A stretch of 64,000 nt of DNA from a bacterium (GTDB lineage: Bacteria; Bacteroidota; Ignavibacteria; Ignavibacteriales; Ignavibacteriaceae), in the NCBI GenBank assembly GCA_016716565.1, contig JADJWC010000001.1, positions 496,001-560,000 on the forward strand, read 5' to 3'. Every line of letters starts with the position of its first letter. The first letter of the stretch is position 1. The translations under genes were made by a program, and so were the position numbers. Shown here piece after piece: positions 34,897-43,819 of the stretch. The notes under the pieces are model-generated. The model was not told the origin of the DNA. It saw only the letters and a list, made by a program, of their open reading frames with translations, and ran no database searches.

Positions 34897-36981
34897 TTGA
34901 AATATTTATCTGACATTCTTTCAACCTTTATTCTTGCTATCTCTTTTATTGTCACTGGATGTGATAGTAATATTAATACCATTGAAACAGCCTCCCCTGA
35001 TGGAAAAATTAAAGTAAAATTTGTACTGTCAGATAAAGGCAGAGCAGGTTATTTCATTGAATTCAATAATCAAAGAGTAATTGATACTTCCAGTGTTGGC
35101 TTTGATTTTAACGAAACCGAATCTTTCGACGAAAATCTTGAAATCATAAATTCATATACTTCATCCTTTGACGAAACATGGGAAACTATCTGGGGAGAAC
35201 AAAGGTTCGTCAGAAATAATTATAAAGAACTGAAAATTGAATTGAATGAAAAAAATGAGACTGGAAGAACCTGCTTTCTCGTTTTCAGAGTTTTTGATGA
35301 TGGTGTAGGTTTCAGGTTTGAGTTTCCTGAACAGAAAAATTTAACAGACGTTACAATTCTCGATGAAAATACTCAGTTTAAATTAACCGGAGATCATACT
35401 ACCTGGTGGTCTCCCGGTGATTGGGATATTTATGAGCATCTTTTTAATACAACAAAGTTCAGTGATATTGACGCGCTTTCAAAAAGAGGAAACGAAGCGC
35501 TAGCACAAACATATATTCCTGAAAATGCTGTAAATCTTCCTGTTACAATGAAAACCGCCGAAGGAATTTATATCAGTATTCTGGAGGCCAATCTTACTAA
35601 CTATGCTGATATGACTTTGAAAGTTGGTAAAGAAAATCTTCTCTTCCAGAGTGAGCTTGTTGGAAATGATTCGGGAATAAAAGTAAAAACCAAAACTCCC
35701 TTCGTTACTCCCTGGAGATTGATTTTAATTTCTGATAAGGCAACGGATCTTGTATGCTCAAGAACTATATTAAATCTTAATGAACCAAATAAACTTGAAG
35801 ATGTATCCTGGATCAAGCCGACAAAGTATGTGGGGATATGGTGGGAAATGCATCTTGGTAAAAGTACATGGGATATGAAGAGCGGAAGACACGGTGCAAC
35901 AACAGAAAATGCAAAAAGATATGTTGACTTTGCCTCTAACAACGGAATTGGAGCAGTGTTAATTGAAGGTTGGAACACGGGTTGGGAAAACTGGTTCGGC
36001 ACTCACGATCGGGAAGGTATTTTTGATTTCGTTACTCCATATCCCGATTATAATTTGTATGAAGTCGTTCAATACGCAAAAGAAAGAAATGTTCAGATCA
36101 TTATGCACCATGAAACTTCTGCAGCAATAATGACTTATGAAAAACAAATGGATACTGCGTTTGCACTTTGTAAAAGTTTAGGAATTCACGCTGTCAAAAC
36201 AGGGTACGTTGGACAAATTCTTCCTGACGGAGAATATCATCACGGACAGTGGATGGTTAATCATTATAGAAAAGTAATGGAGAAAGCAGCAGAGTATCAG
36301 ATGATGGTCAATGTTCACGAACCAATAAAGCCAACGGGACTTAGAAGAACTTATCCGAACTTGATCAGCGCAGAGGGTTTGAGAGGTCAGGAATTTAATG
36401 CCTGGTCACCTGATGGTGGAAATCCGCCTGAGCATTTGACAATAGTTCCTTTTACGAGAATGCTTGCTGGTCCGATTGATTATACGCCCGGGATCTTCGA
36501 TATAAAATTAGATAAGTATAAAAAAGAAAATCAGGTTAACACAACTCTTGTCCATCAGCTTGCACTTTATGTTGTAATTTATAGTCCGTTGCAAATGGCT
36601 GCAGATCTTCCTGAAAATTATGAGGGTCATCCCACATTTCAATTCATCAGGGATGTTGGCGTTGATTGGGATACCTCAATTGTATTGAACGGTGAGATCG
36701 GAGATTTTATTACCATTGCGAGAAAAGAACGAAACACAGACAAATGGTTTCTTGGAAGCATCACTGATGAAAATGAAAGAGTGATAAATATTTCACTGAA
36801 CTTTTTAGATGTTGGGAAAAAATATACGGCCGTAATTTATTCAGATGGAACCGATTCTCACTGGGATAAAAATCCGACTTCATACAAAATCGAAAACAAG
36901 ATAGTTAACAATTCAGACACATTGAATTTAAAACTTGCACCTGGTGGAGGAACTGCAATTAGTTTTATACCAGAAGAATGA
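34897..36981 (+). CDS. Glycoside hydrolase family 97 lipoprotein (SusB-type alpha-glucosidase)
   Basis: A 694-residue exported enzyme with a lipobox (IVTGC, Cys22). The N-terminal beta-sandwich spans about 30-280, the (beta/alpha)8 barrel 290-570, and a C-terminal beta domain follows. Barrel motifs HHETSA, VNVHEPIKPTGLRRTYPNLI and the following GLRGQEF correspond to the glutamate set of the inverting GH97 enzymes (SusB). The nucleophile aspartate of the retaining branch is not seen. The start is TTG at 34897, with CGGAGA six bases before it, and gives a perfect lipoprotein signal. It precedes an SGLT-type transporter, suggesting extracytoplasmic release of glucose followed by uptake. Confidence 0.9.
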   Translation: MKYLSDILSTFILAISFIVTGCDSNINTIETASPDGKIKVKFVLSDKGRAGYFIEFNNQRVIDTSSVGFDFNETESFDENLEIINSYTSSFDETWETIWGEQRFVRNNYKELKIELNEKNETGRTCFLVFRVFDDGVGFRFEFPEQKNLTDVTILDENTQFKLTGDHTTWWSPGDWDIYEHLFNTTKFSDIDALSKRGNEALAQTYIPENAVNLPVTMKTAEGIYISILEANLTNYADMTLKVGKENLLFQSELVGNDSGIKVKTKTPFVTPWRLILISDKATDLVCSRTILNLNEPNKLEDVSWIKPTKYVGIWWEMHLGKSTWDMKSGRHGATTENAKRYVDFASNNGIGAVLIEGWNTGWENWFGTHDREGIFDFVTPYPDYNLYEVVQYAKERNVQIIMHHETSAAIMTYEKQMDTAFALCKSLGIHAVKTGYVGQILPDGEYHHGQWMVNHYRKVMEKAAEYQMMVNVHEPIKPTGLRRTYPNLISAEGLRGQEFNAWSPDGGNPPEHLTIVPFTRMLAGPIDYTPGIFDIKLDKYKKENQVNTTLVHQLALYVVIYSPLQMAADLPENYEGHPTFQFIRDVGVDWDTSIVLNGEIGDFITIARKERNTDKWFLGSITDENERVINISLNFLDVGKKYTAVIYSDGTDSHWDKNPTSYKIENKIVNNSDTLNLKLAPGGGTAISFIPEE

Positions 36982-36995
36982 ATAGATAAAGTGTG

Positions 36996-37088
36996 GCTGT
37001 CACTCCCGCTTGTCGGGAATTCGAGTGTAGCTGCTCAGATTCCGGACTCGTCCGCTAATCGTAGACTTCGCCGGAATGACAATCCCCG
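36996..37088. repeat. REP-like dispersed intergenic element
   Basis: A GC-rich block in an AT-rich gap. CTGTCACTCCCGC and GTCGGGAAT at the left and CGCCGGAATGACAATCC at the right form imperfectly inverted arms, with ATTCCGGACTCGTCCGC between. The GTCATTCCGGC-like ends resemble short palindromic repeats scattered through many bacterial genomes. It separates the GH97 and symporter genes. Confidence 0.6.
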
Positions 37089-37119
37089 GTAAATAATTAT
37101 AATTTATAATGGGTTCTTT

Positions 37120-38730
37120 ATGCTTGAATATTTAGATTGGATTTTAATAGCTGCATACTTTGTAATTGTATTTCTTGTTGCTTTCTGGTCATCATTCAGC
37201 AAGAAAAGAAAGAGTAAAGATTCATCCGATTACTTTCTAGCAGGAAGAAATGTCGGCTGGTTTATAATTGGTGCTTCACTTTTTGCTTCGAACATTGGAA
37301 GCGAACATCTGGTGGGTCTAGCAGGAACTGGAGCTGCAAGCGGAGTTGCAGTTGGACAATTTGAAATTCTCGCATCATTAATTCTTCTAATTCTCGGTTG
37401 GTTGTTCGTTCCGTTCTATCTGAAGAGTGGAGTTTTTACTATGCCGGAATTTCTTGAGCGAAGATATTCTTCCGGTGCCCGCTGGTATCTTGCTGTCATT
37501 TCAATCGTGGGATATGTTCTCACAAAAATTTCTGTTACAATTGCTGCCGGTGGAATTGTTTTTGAATCACTGATGGGAATTGAATTCTGGACAGGTGCGC
37601 TTATCGTTGTAATCATAACCGGGATTTATACTGTGCTTGGAGGGCTTCGAGCTGTTCTTTACACTGATATGGTTCAGATGTTTATTCTTATTGGCGGAGC
37701 AATTACTGTAACAGTTGTTGGGTTAATTGAACTAGGTGGATTCAACGAACTTTACAACCACGCTGGTGCAGGATTTTTCAGTCTCTGGAAACCAATAAGC
37801 GATCCGAATTTTCCCTGGACGGGAATTATTTTCGGTGCACCGATACTTGGAGTATGGTACTGGTGTACTGACCAGTTCATTGTGCAAAGAGTTCTGTCAG
37901 GAAAAAATATTAATGAATCCAGGAGAGGAACAATTTTCGCGGGTTATTTAAAACTTCTTCCGCTTTTTCTTTTTGTAATTCCCGGCGTGATTGCTTATGC
38001 TTTAACTCAAAGAGGAGATATAACCTTAAGCAAACCAGATGAAGCATTACCAACATTAATTGGTGCACTATTACCGGTCGGATTAAAAGGGATCGTTGTT
38101 GCGGGACTGCTTGCAGCGTTGATGAGTTCGCTTTCTTCTGTATTTAATTCCTGTTCAACGTTAATTACTTGGGATATTTATAAAAAACTTAAGCCTGAGT
38201 CCAGTGAGAAAACTTTGGTTCTTGTCGGAAGAATTGCAACAATAGTTTTAGTTGGATTTGGTTTGCTTTGGATACCGATGATGAAATTAATTTCCGGACA
38301 GATTTATCAATACCTTCAAAGCGTTCAGGCATATATTTCACCACCAATAGCCGCAATATTTTTAATCGGGGTTCTTTCAAAAAGAGTTAACTCACAGGGA
38401 GCGATTGCCGCACTAGCAACAGGATTCGTATTGGGAATTGCAAGATTAATACTTGAATTGAATAAGGGATTATTGAGCGGATTTTTGTTCAATTATGCTG
38501 ATCTCAATTTTCTTCACTTTGCTTTCATGTTATTTCTGATTTGTACATTGGTTTTGGTGGTGGTCAGTTATTTAACCGCTGTTCCATCATTTCAAAAAGT
38601 TGAAGGACTAACAATTCATACAGTAACAGATAAAAGTGGAAATGAAGACAAAGTTTGGAAGAAAAGAGATTTTATTCTCTCGGTGTTGTTAATTCTTTGT
38701 GTCGGATTAATCTGGATTTATTTTAGTTAA
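37120..38730 (+). CDS. Sodium:solute symporter (SSS family, SGLT-like)
   Basis: A 536-residue protein with about 14 membrane helices. SDYFLAGRNVGWFIIGASLF and ASNIGSEHLVGLAG near the N terminus, and the helix with YWCTDQFIVQR, are characteristic of the sodium/glucose-galactose (SGLT/VcSGLT) branch. It probably imports a hexose with sodium. Proximity to the GH97 alpha-glucosidase suggests that glucose is the substrate. A bidirectional hairpin follows. Confidence 0.9.
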   Translation: MLEYLDWILIAAYFVIVFLVAFWSSFSKKRKSKDSSDYFLAGRNVGWFIIGASLFASNIGSEHLVGLAGTGAASGVAVGQFEILASLILLILGWLFVPFYLKSGVFTMPEFLERRYSSGARWYLAVISIVGYVLTKISVTIAAGGIVFESLMGIEFWTGALIVVIITGIYTVLGGLRAVLYTDMVQMFILIGGAITVTVVGLIELGGFNELYNHAGAGFFSLWKPISDPNFPWTGIIFGAPILGVWYWCTDQFIVQRVLSGKNINESRRGTIFAGYLKLLPLFLFVIPGVIAYALTQRGDITLSKPDEALPTLIGALLPVGLKGIVVAGLLAALMSSLSSVFNSCSTLITWDIYKKLKPESSEKTLVLVGRIATIVLVGFGLLWIPMMKLISGQIYQYLQSVQAYISPPIAAIFLIGVLSKRVNSQGAIAALATGFVLGIARLILELNKGLLSGFLFNYADLNFLHFAFMLFLICTLVLVVVSYLTAVPSFQKVEGLTIHTVTDKSGNEDKVWKKRDFILSVLLILCVGLIWIYFS

Positions 38731-38735
38731 AATAA

Positions 38736-38763
38736 GTGCGACTCATTTTAAAGTGAGTCGCAC
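38736..38763. terminator. Bidirectional hairpin between convergent genes
   Basis: GTGCGACTCA (38736-38745) pairs perfectly with TGAGTCGCAC (38754-38763) around an eight-base loop. It lies six bases after the symporter stop and six before the stop of the opposing gene. On the minus strand it is followed by TTATTTT. It could also be a dispersed palindrome. Confidence 0.7.
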
Positions 38764-38769
38764 ATATAT

Positions 38770-40509
38770 CTACTTCATCAAAATTAATTTTTTTGTTGAC
38801 GTAAACTCTTCTGCCCATAATCTGTAAAAGTAAACTCCGGTCGTAAGATGACTTGCGTCGAACTTTACTTCATATCTTCCTGCTGGTTTATACTCATCCA
38901 CCAAAGTAGCAACTTCTCTTCCAAGCAAATCATAAACTTTTAAAGTTTGCCAACTGCTAACTGGTGACTGCCAACTGATCGTTGTGCTTGGATTGAATGG
39001 ATTGGGGTAGTTTTGAGAAAGTATAAAATCTATTAGCTTGGCAGTTGAATGCTCCACAATAGATGAAGCTATGTCTTTTGTACTTAGGATTGTTCCATTA
39101 GCCCCAACTATCCACCCGTTTTTAATATCTGCAAAATAAACATCATTTAGACCTCTTGCTGCACCGCTTGATTGATTTACCCAGGTTGAACCACCATCAG
39201 TGGTCTTTATTATTTTTCCATAAGTTGTAGAGCCGACTGCCCATCCAGTCATACTATCAATAAAATGAACTGATCTTAATGGTATTGTTGTTCCGCTTGG
39301 CTGAATTATCCAACTTACTCCGCCATCAGAAGTGAGGAGAATTATTCCGTCTTCTCCTACAATTGTACCTGTGCTGGGTTCCGGAAATGACATATCATAA
39401 AGTGTCTTACTTGTTACATTCTGCTGACGAATCCAAATATTTCCTCCATCTGATGTTCTATACATATACCCGACAGAGCCAATTGTAATTCCGTTTAGCT
39501 CATCAAAGAAGAATACTGAGTAAAGAACACCACCATTCCCTGTGTACTGAACGTTCCAGGTCGTTCCGCCATTCGTGGTGTGAAGAATGCTGCCTTCACC
39601 CCCGACTGCCCATCCGTTATTAGTATCAATAAAATAAACTGATTGTAAATGATGAGATGTCCCGCTATTCTGACTTGTCCAAGTATTTCCTCCATCATTT
39701 GTTCTTAATATTGTTCCATTTTGACCAACAATTGTACCTGTGATTGCATTTGTAAAATAAACATCATTCAGCAAATTAGTCGTTCCACTCTGCTGAGTTA
39801 CCCAGGTGACACCGCCATCAGATGTATGAATAATTGTTCCATCACCTCCCACTGCCCATCCGGATTTATCATCAATGAAGAAAACATCTTCAAGTGTGTT
39901 AGATGTACCGCTTTGCTGGGGCCACCAGAATATTGGCGGAGTCATGATTATTGGGTAATTACCTCCAATTGAAATATTTGCTAAAGTGAAATAGTAAGAA
40001 GTACTTTCTTCCAAATTAGCAGTCTTCCTGATTGAGTACTCTAATTCATATATACCATTTTCTGAAAAGTTAAAATTATATGGGTTAGTTGAATCGAATG
40101 TAATCGTTTTAATATAGTTAAGATATGGATCTCCCGGCAGCAACTGGTTATCAAAATACCAGGCCGTATCAACTATAAAATTTGAGGGTGACATTACAAA
40201 TGCATTCGACTCATCATTGCTGATAGGGGTCCATACTCCATCATTAATATCGTCAGTATAGATTAGTGTAAAAGTTTCAGAAGTATCTCCAGGTATATCG
40301 GAAAATAATAATTCTAACCGAAGTCGCACATTTTCATCTTCAGAAAAGATTATTGGTGTTTCTAAAGAATTTTTCCATGTTGCAGTATACACATCTCCAT
40401 CATCATTTCGCCATCTCCAGGATCCCTGATAATAATTAGGACCAGCAAAAGTCTCCATAACAGTCAAACTGAAAATTAAGAGAGTTAGTAGTAATAGAAT
40501 CTTTTTCAT
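38770..40509 (-). CDS. YCF48-type beta-propeller protein with T9SS sorting domain
   Basis: A 579-residue exported protein with signal peptide (about 1-22) and an N-terminal beta domain (25-190). About six YCF48-like repeats (190-480) follow the pattern SGT-x-x-L-x-[DS]-V-[YF]-F, GWAVG..GTI, T.DGG.TW. A C-terminal type A sorting domain (about 498-579) starts QNYPNPFNPSTT and ends in KKLILMK. The T9SS should secrete it across the outer membrane and remove the C-terminal domain. Its ATG overlaps the Lnt stop by four bases and has GGAGG at 40518-40522, inside the lnt reading frame. Confidence 0.88.
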   Translation of the reverse strand: MKKILLLLTLLIFSLTVMETFAGPNYYQGSWRWRNDDGDVYTATWKNSLETPIIFSEDENVRLRLELLFSDIPGDTSETFTLIYTDDINDGVWTPISNDESNAFVMSPSNFIVDTAWYFDNQLLPGDPYLNYIKTITFDSTNPYNFNFSENGIYELEYSIRKTANLEESTSYYFTLANISIGGNYPIIMTPPIFWWPQQSGTSNTLEDVFFIDDKSGWAVGGDGTIIHTSDGGVTWVTQQSGTTNLLNDVYFTNAITGTIVGQNGTILRTNDGGNTWTSQNSGTSHHLQSVYFIDTNNGWAVGGEGSILHTTNGGTTWNVQYTGNGGVLYSVFFFDELNGITIGSVGYMYRTSDGGNIWIRQQNVTSKTLYDMSFPEPSTGTIVGEDGIILLTSDGGVSWIIQPSGTTIPLRSVHFIDSMTGWAVGSTTYGKIIKTTDGGSTWVNQSSGAARGLNDVYFADIKNGWIVGANGTILSTKDIASSIVEHSTAKLIDFILSQNYPNPFNPSTTISWQSPVSSWQTLKVYDLLGREVATLVDEYKPAGRYEVKFDASHLTTGVYFYRLWAEEFTSTKKLILMK

Positions 40510-42020
40510 TTTTTTTTCCTCCTTAAAAAAAGTGATAAGAAGATAATTGATAAATAAAGTATGAAGTCATAAGGATAGATTTTTGAATAATTTGTTTTAT
40601 ATGTAGTTAATTCCGTTTGAAAGTTTATTACCCTAGGTAAACTAGAAGGATTTAGTACTTCAGCTTCGTCCATTCCGCGAATAATTCCAATCATTCCTCT
40701 ATTATTATTAACAATAACATCAATGCCAAACATTTTTGCATACATTTGGGTTACATAAAAATGGTGCATAATCAACGGTGTATTATCAAACCAGGCATTA
40801 TTCCCCATAACTATTATCAGATTTGTACCAGCTTTTAAATAATCATTGTATGAAGACATTGAAAGGCTTTCGTTACAAATTAAAATCCCGATCCTTGCAT
40901 CTCCACTTTTAATTAAATGATTTGTTTTCCCCGGCAGGATGTTATTAAATACACTTGAATTGACAAACGGTAGTGTCAGTGAAGAATTGTTTATTAATGG
41001 TTTCTCAAGAAAATCCAATAGTATATTTTTATCATATCTGTCAACTACTCTTCCGTCGTGCAGTATCAGCAGTGCAGAGTTAAACATATGCTCTTCATTA
41101 GAGGAAGGAGTCCATATACCCATCAGATGATCAGCTTTTGTTTTGTGTGTTATATTTAATGCTGCAGGAATAAACTGGTCATCCGTATTAAATTTCCAGG
41201 GGATAGCCGTTTCAGACCAAACAATAAGATCAGGATTGTATTCTGCGGCTTGTTTATTCAGATCAAAAAAAATATTTGCAATGGAATCTCCGCTTGTTTC
41301 ATTCCACCGGGTTTCAGAAGAAATATTTTCATTGATAAGTGCAACGTCGTACTTCTTTTCGTTTTGTTCAGATTTAGTAATAGTTAATAAAAATCCACCC
41401 GTAAAGAATAATACAATGACAACAATAGCAGTTTTTAGAAAGAATATCTTTTTTGTTATCAAATACTGAGTAAAAAGATATCCAAAGAATACTATAGAGA
41501 AATTAATTATACTTAGTCCTCCAACGGCACCCCACTCAACTGTCGGGAAATTTTGTGCTTGGGTAAAAGCAAGATTATAATGCAACCAGGGCAAACCGGG
41601 GAACAACTGCATTTTTAAAATATCAATAAGAACAAATGCGGATGCTGTGGATATTCCCAGAAAGATTGTTTTTTTTAATTTGTTATGAAGAGCTTTATAA
41701 ATTATGCTAAATATGCCAAAGTAAATTGAGAAATAAATAACTGCAGTCAGATAGAAAACAATGGTTAAGATTGTAAACTTACCTGAGTATCTAAAGGAAA
41801 CAGGTATTATCCAGTAGTATAATATCAAAGCAGCAATTCCACCGAACGAAACGCCATAAATGAACGAGTGCTTCATTGATACTTTTTCGAGCAAGTAGAA
41901 AAGCGGTATCAGGCAAAACCATGCGAGATAGAATTGGAAGAACAAATAAGATATTCCTGTAATGATTCCGCCTAATATCAAGATCGGGATTTTATATTTT
42001 ACTTCAATATCATTTTTCAT
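40506..42020 (-). CDS. lnt: Apolipoprotein N-acyltransferase
   Basis: Adds the third acyl chain to the N-terminal cysteine of lipoproteins. The 504-residue protein has about six N-terminal membrane helices (1-215), a CN-hydrolase domain (about 220-480) and a C-terminal helix. Nitrilase-type catalytic residues are in place: Glu in IVWSETAIPW, Lys in the YDKNIL stretch, Cys in GILICNESLS. It is coupled to an orphan T9SS-domain gene upstream and a T9SS cargo gene downstream by four-base overlaps, with no strong ribosome site of its own. The several lipoproteins in the window are plausible substrates. Confidence 0.88.
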   Translation of the reverse strand: MKNDIEVKYKIPILILGGIITGISYLFFQFYLAWFCLIPLFYLLEKVSMKHSFIYGVSFGGIAALILYYWIIPVSFRYSGKFTILTIVFYLTAVIYFSIYFGIFSIIYKALHNKLKKTIFLGISTASAFVLIDILKMQLFPGLPWLHYNLAFTQAQNFPTVEWGAVGGLSIINFSIVFFGYLFTQYLITKKIFFLKTAIVVIVLFFTGGFLLTITKSEQNEKKYDVALINENISSETRWNETSGDSIANIFFDLNKQAAEYNPDLIVWSETAIPWKFNTDDQFIPAALNITHKTKADHLMGIWTPSSNEEHMFNSALLILHDGRVVDRYDKNILLDFLEKPLINNSSLTLPFVNSSVFNNILPGKTNHLIKSGDARIGILICNESLSMSSYNDYLKAGTNLIIVMGNNAWFDNTPLIMHHFYVTQMYAKMFGIDVIVNNNRGMIGIIRGMDEAEVLNPSSLPRVINFQTELTTYKTNYSKIYPYDFILYLSIIFLSLFLRRKKK

Positions 42021-42331
42021 TTTAAAAGTAAAAGCTTCTTTGAATTTGTGAAATTACCTGCTGTAAGCTTGTATAGATATACCCCGCTTGAAAGCTTTGA
42101 TGCATCAAACTCAATCTCATAACTTCCTGCGACTACATATTCATCTACTAACGTTGCAACCTCTCTTCCAAGTGAATCATAAACTTTTAAAGTAACATTT
42201 CCACTTACTGGCAACTGATAACCAATTACCGTGCTGGGATTGAACGGGTTTGGGTAGTTTTGGGAAAGGTAAAAATTTGCAGGAATTGAATTTGGGTTTT
42301 CTGAATAACCCACACCAAATGTAGTTGACAT
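42017..42331 (-). CDS. Free-standing T9SS sorting domain without signal peptide
   Basis: A 104-residue protein consisting almost entirely of a type A sorting domain: QNYPNPFNPSTV, LKVYDSLGREVATLVDEY and the terminal KKLLLLK are all present. Only about 19 residues precede it, with no signal peptide. GGAGG at 42339-42343 is ideally placed before the ATG, and the stop overlaps lnt by four bases, so it is likely translated. It may be the remnant of a larger cargo gene whose ribosome site survives, or the head of the lnt transcript. Confidence 0.72.
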   Translation of the reverse strand: MSTTFGVGYSENPNSIPANFYLSQNYPNPFNPSTVIGYQLPVSGNVTLKVYDSLGREVATLVDEYVVAGSYEIEFDASKLSSGVYLYKLTAGNFTNSKKLLLLK

Positions 42332-42628
42332 TATTTTGCCTCCAAATTATAATTAAATGTTATTCCGTTTAAAAAGAACTACTTATCTCCTATACTATAA
42401 GAGTTCCAATTTTATTGGAAAGTTATTTGGGCATCATTTCGCTGGAAGTTCAATTCTTGGCAAAACCTAAGAATAAAAAACCTGGAGTTGGAAGATTTCT
42501 TGCAAGATAGCAATTAATTTTTGGGAATCAAATACGAACAGCAAAATTTTTGTTTGCTTCACCAAAAGACAGTTCTAAAGAAATCACTCTAAATTTTCAA
42601 AAAATAAATGTTTTGATAAAATAAAATT

Positions 42629-43654
42629 TTACCTCAACAGTATTAACTTTTTAGTGTTTGAATAATTATCTGCATTAAGCCTGTAAAAGTAGATTCCACT
42701 TGGTAAACCATAAGCATTCCATTCAACCTCATAACTACCTGCTGGTTTAAACTCATCAACCAGAGTTTCAACTTCTCTTCCCAGCAAATCAAAAACTATT
42801 AGAGTTTGCCAACTGCCTACTGGTGACTGCCAACTAATTGTAGTACTTGGGTTAAAAGAGTTGGGGTAGTTCTGATTCAGTTCAAATTCGGAAGGAGAAG
42901 AATTATCATTCTCTACGTTGGTGACTGTCAATTCATCATAACTAATAGTATCTGACTGATAAACTGTCTTTGATCCCGCGCTTTGAATAAACACAACAAC
43001 ACTCAGGCTGTCAGAATCCCAGATAGGATCAAGTTCAATTGTTTGAGGAATATTTGTTGTTTCATTTATACCGATTGAAAATGAATGTCCTGCGGGTGTT
43101 GGCAGCATTTTTCTCATAACGTGTTTGTGATGTGAAATGCTGTTTCTTCCATCAAAAAACAAATCTTCAACAACAATAAAATGAATTACAAGATCATTAT
43201 CCGATATATTTCCAGTTCTAGTGAGTTCAGCATTTATATAGATCTGGTTTGAACTTTTTGATCCACTCAATAATATTTTTAACGGACTTTGAGTGGCCAC
43301 AAGATTGTTAAGTGAAGTCGTCCAACCATTCGTGCTTCCCTGATGAGTGCCATCAAACCAACCCTGGGGAGTTGCACTAACCGGATTGTAAAAGTTATCT
43401 CTTGCATCTGAACCTTCCTGACTCTCCCAGTAAAGCGGATCATCGCTATACGGATAAATCATATGATAAAAGATGAAACTTATTCTATCACCGTTTGGTC
43501 CGTTCAAATAGCTTTCGATTACATTATGCGCTGGCGGACAAAGGGGGCAGTGTGAGTTGGTGAAAACTTCTGCCAGTACTTTTCTCTCTTCCTGTGCAAA
43601 AAGAGTAATGCTGAAAAGTGAAAGAATTACTAAGGTGTTTTTCATTTTGCTCAT
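42629..43654 (-). CDS. Omp28-like thioredoxin-fold protein with T9SS sorting domain
   Basis: A 341-residue exported protein. A signal peptide ends near residue 20 (FAQ). An Omp28/thioredoxin-like domain (about 22-230) has the cysteine motif NSHCPLCPPAHNV in the active-site position. A T9SS type A sorting domain lies at about 258-341 (QNYPNSFNPSTT to KKLILLR). Proteins of this group are found on the surface of T9SS bacteria; a redox function is possible from the CxxC but unproven. An internal Met four residues in (MKN) is an alternative start. Confidence 0.83.
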   Translation of the reverse strand: MSKMKNTLVILSLFSITLFAQEERKVLAEVFTNSHCPLCPPAHNVIESYLNGPNGDRISFIFYHMIYPYSDDPLYWESQEGSDARDNFYNPVSATPQGWFDGTHQGSTNGWTTSLNNLVATQSPLKILLSGSKSSNQIYINAELTRTGNISDNDLVIHFIVVEDLFFDGRNSISHHKHVMRKMLPTPAGHSFSIGINETTNIPQTIELDPIWDSDSLSVVVFIQSAGSKTVYQSDTISYDELTVTNVENDNSSPSEFELNQNYPNSFNPSTTISWQSPVGSWQTLIVFDLLGREVETLVDEFKPAGSYEVEWNAYGLPSGIYFYRLNADNYSNTKKLILLR

Positions 43655-43819
43655 TGCGGCTCCTATGATATACTAATCCCAGAATAACAATTACCGTCAA
43701 GATAGGAAATGGAAAAATTTGGTGTATCAAAAAATGATAACTGTACGAATTGCAGGTCTACTTTGTTGAATATCTTACGAATTTGGATTGTGCCAAATAG
43801 CTTTCAGCAAAGAATTAAG

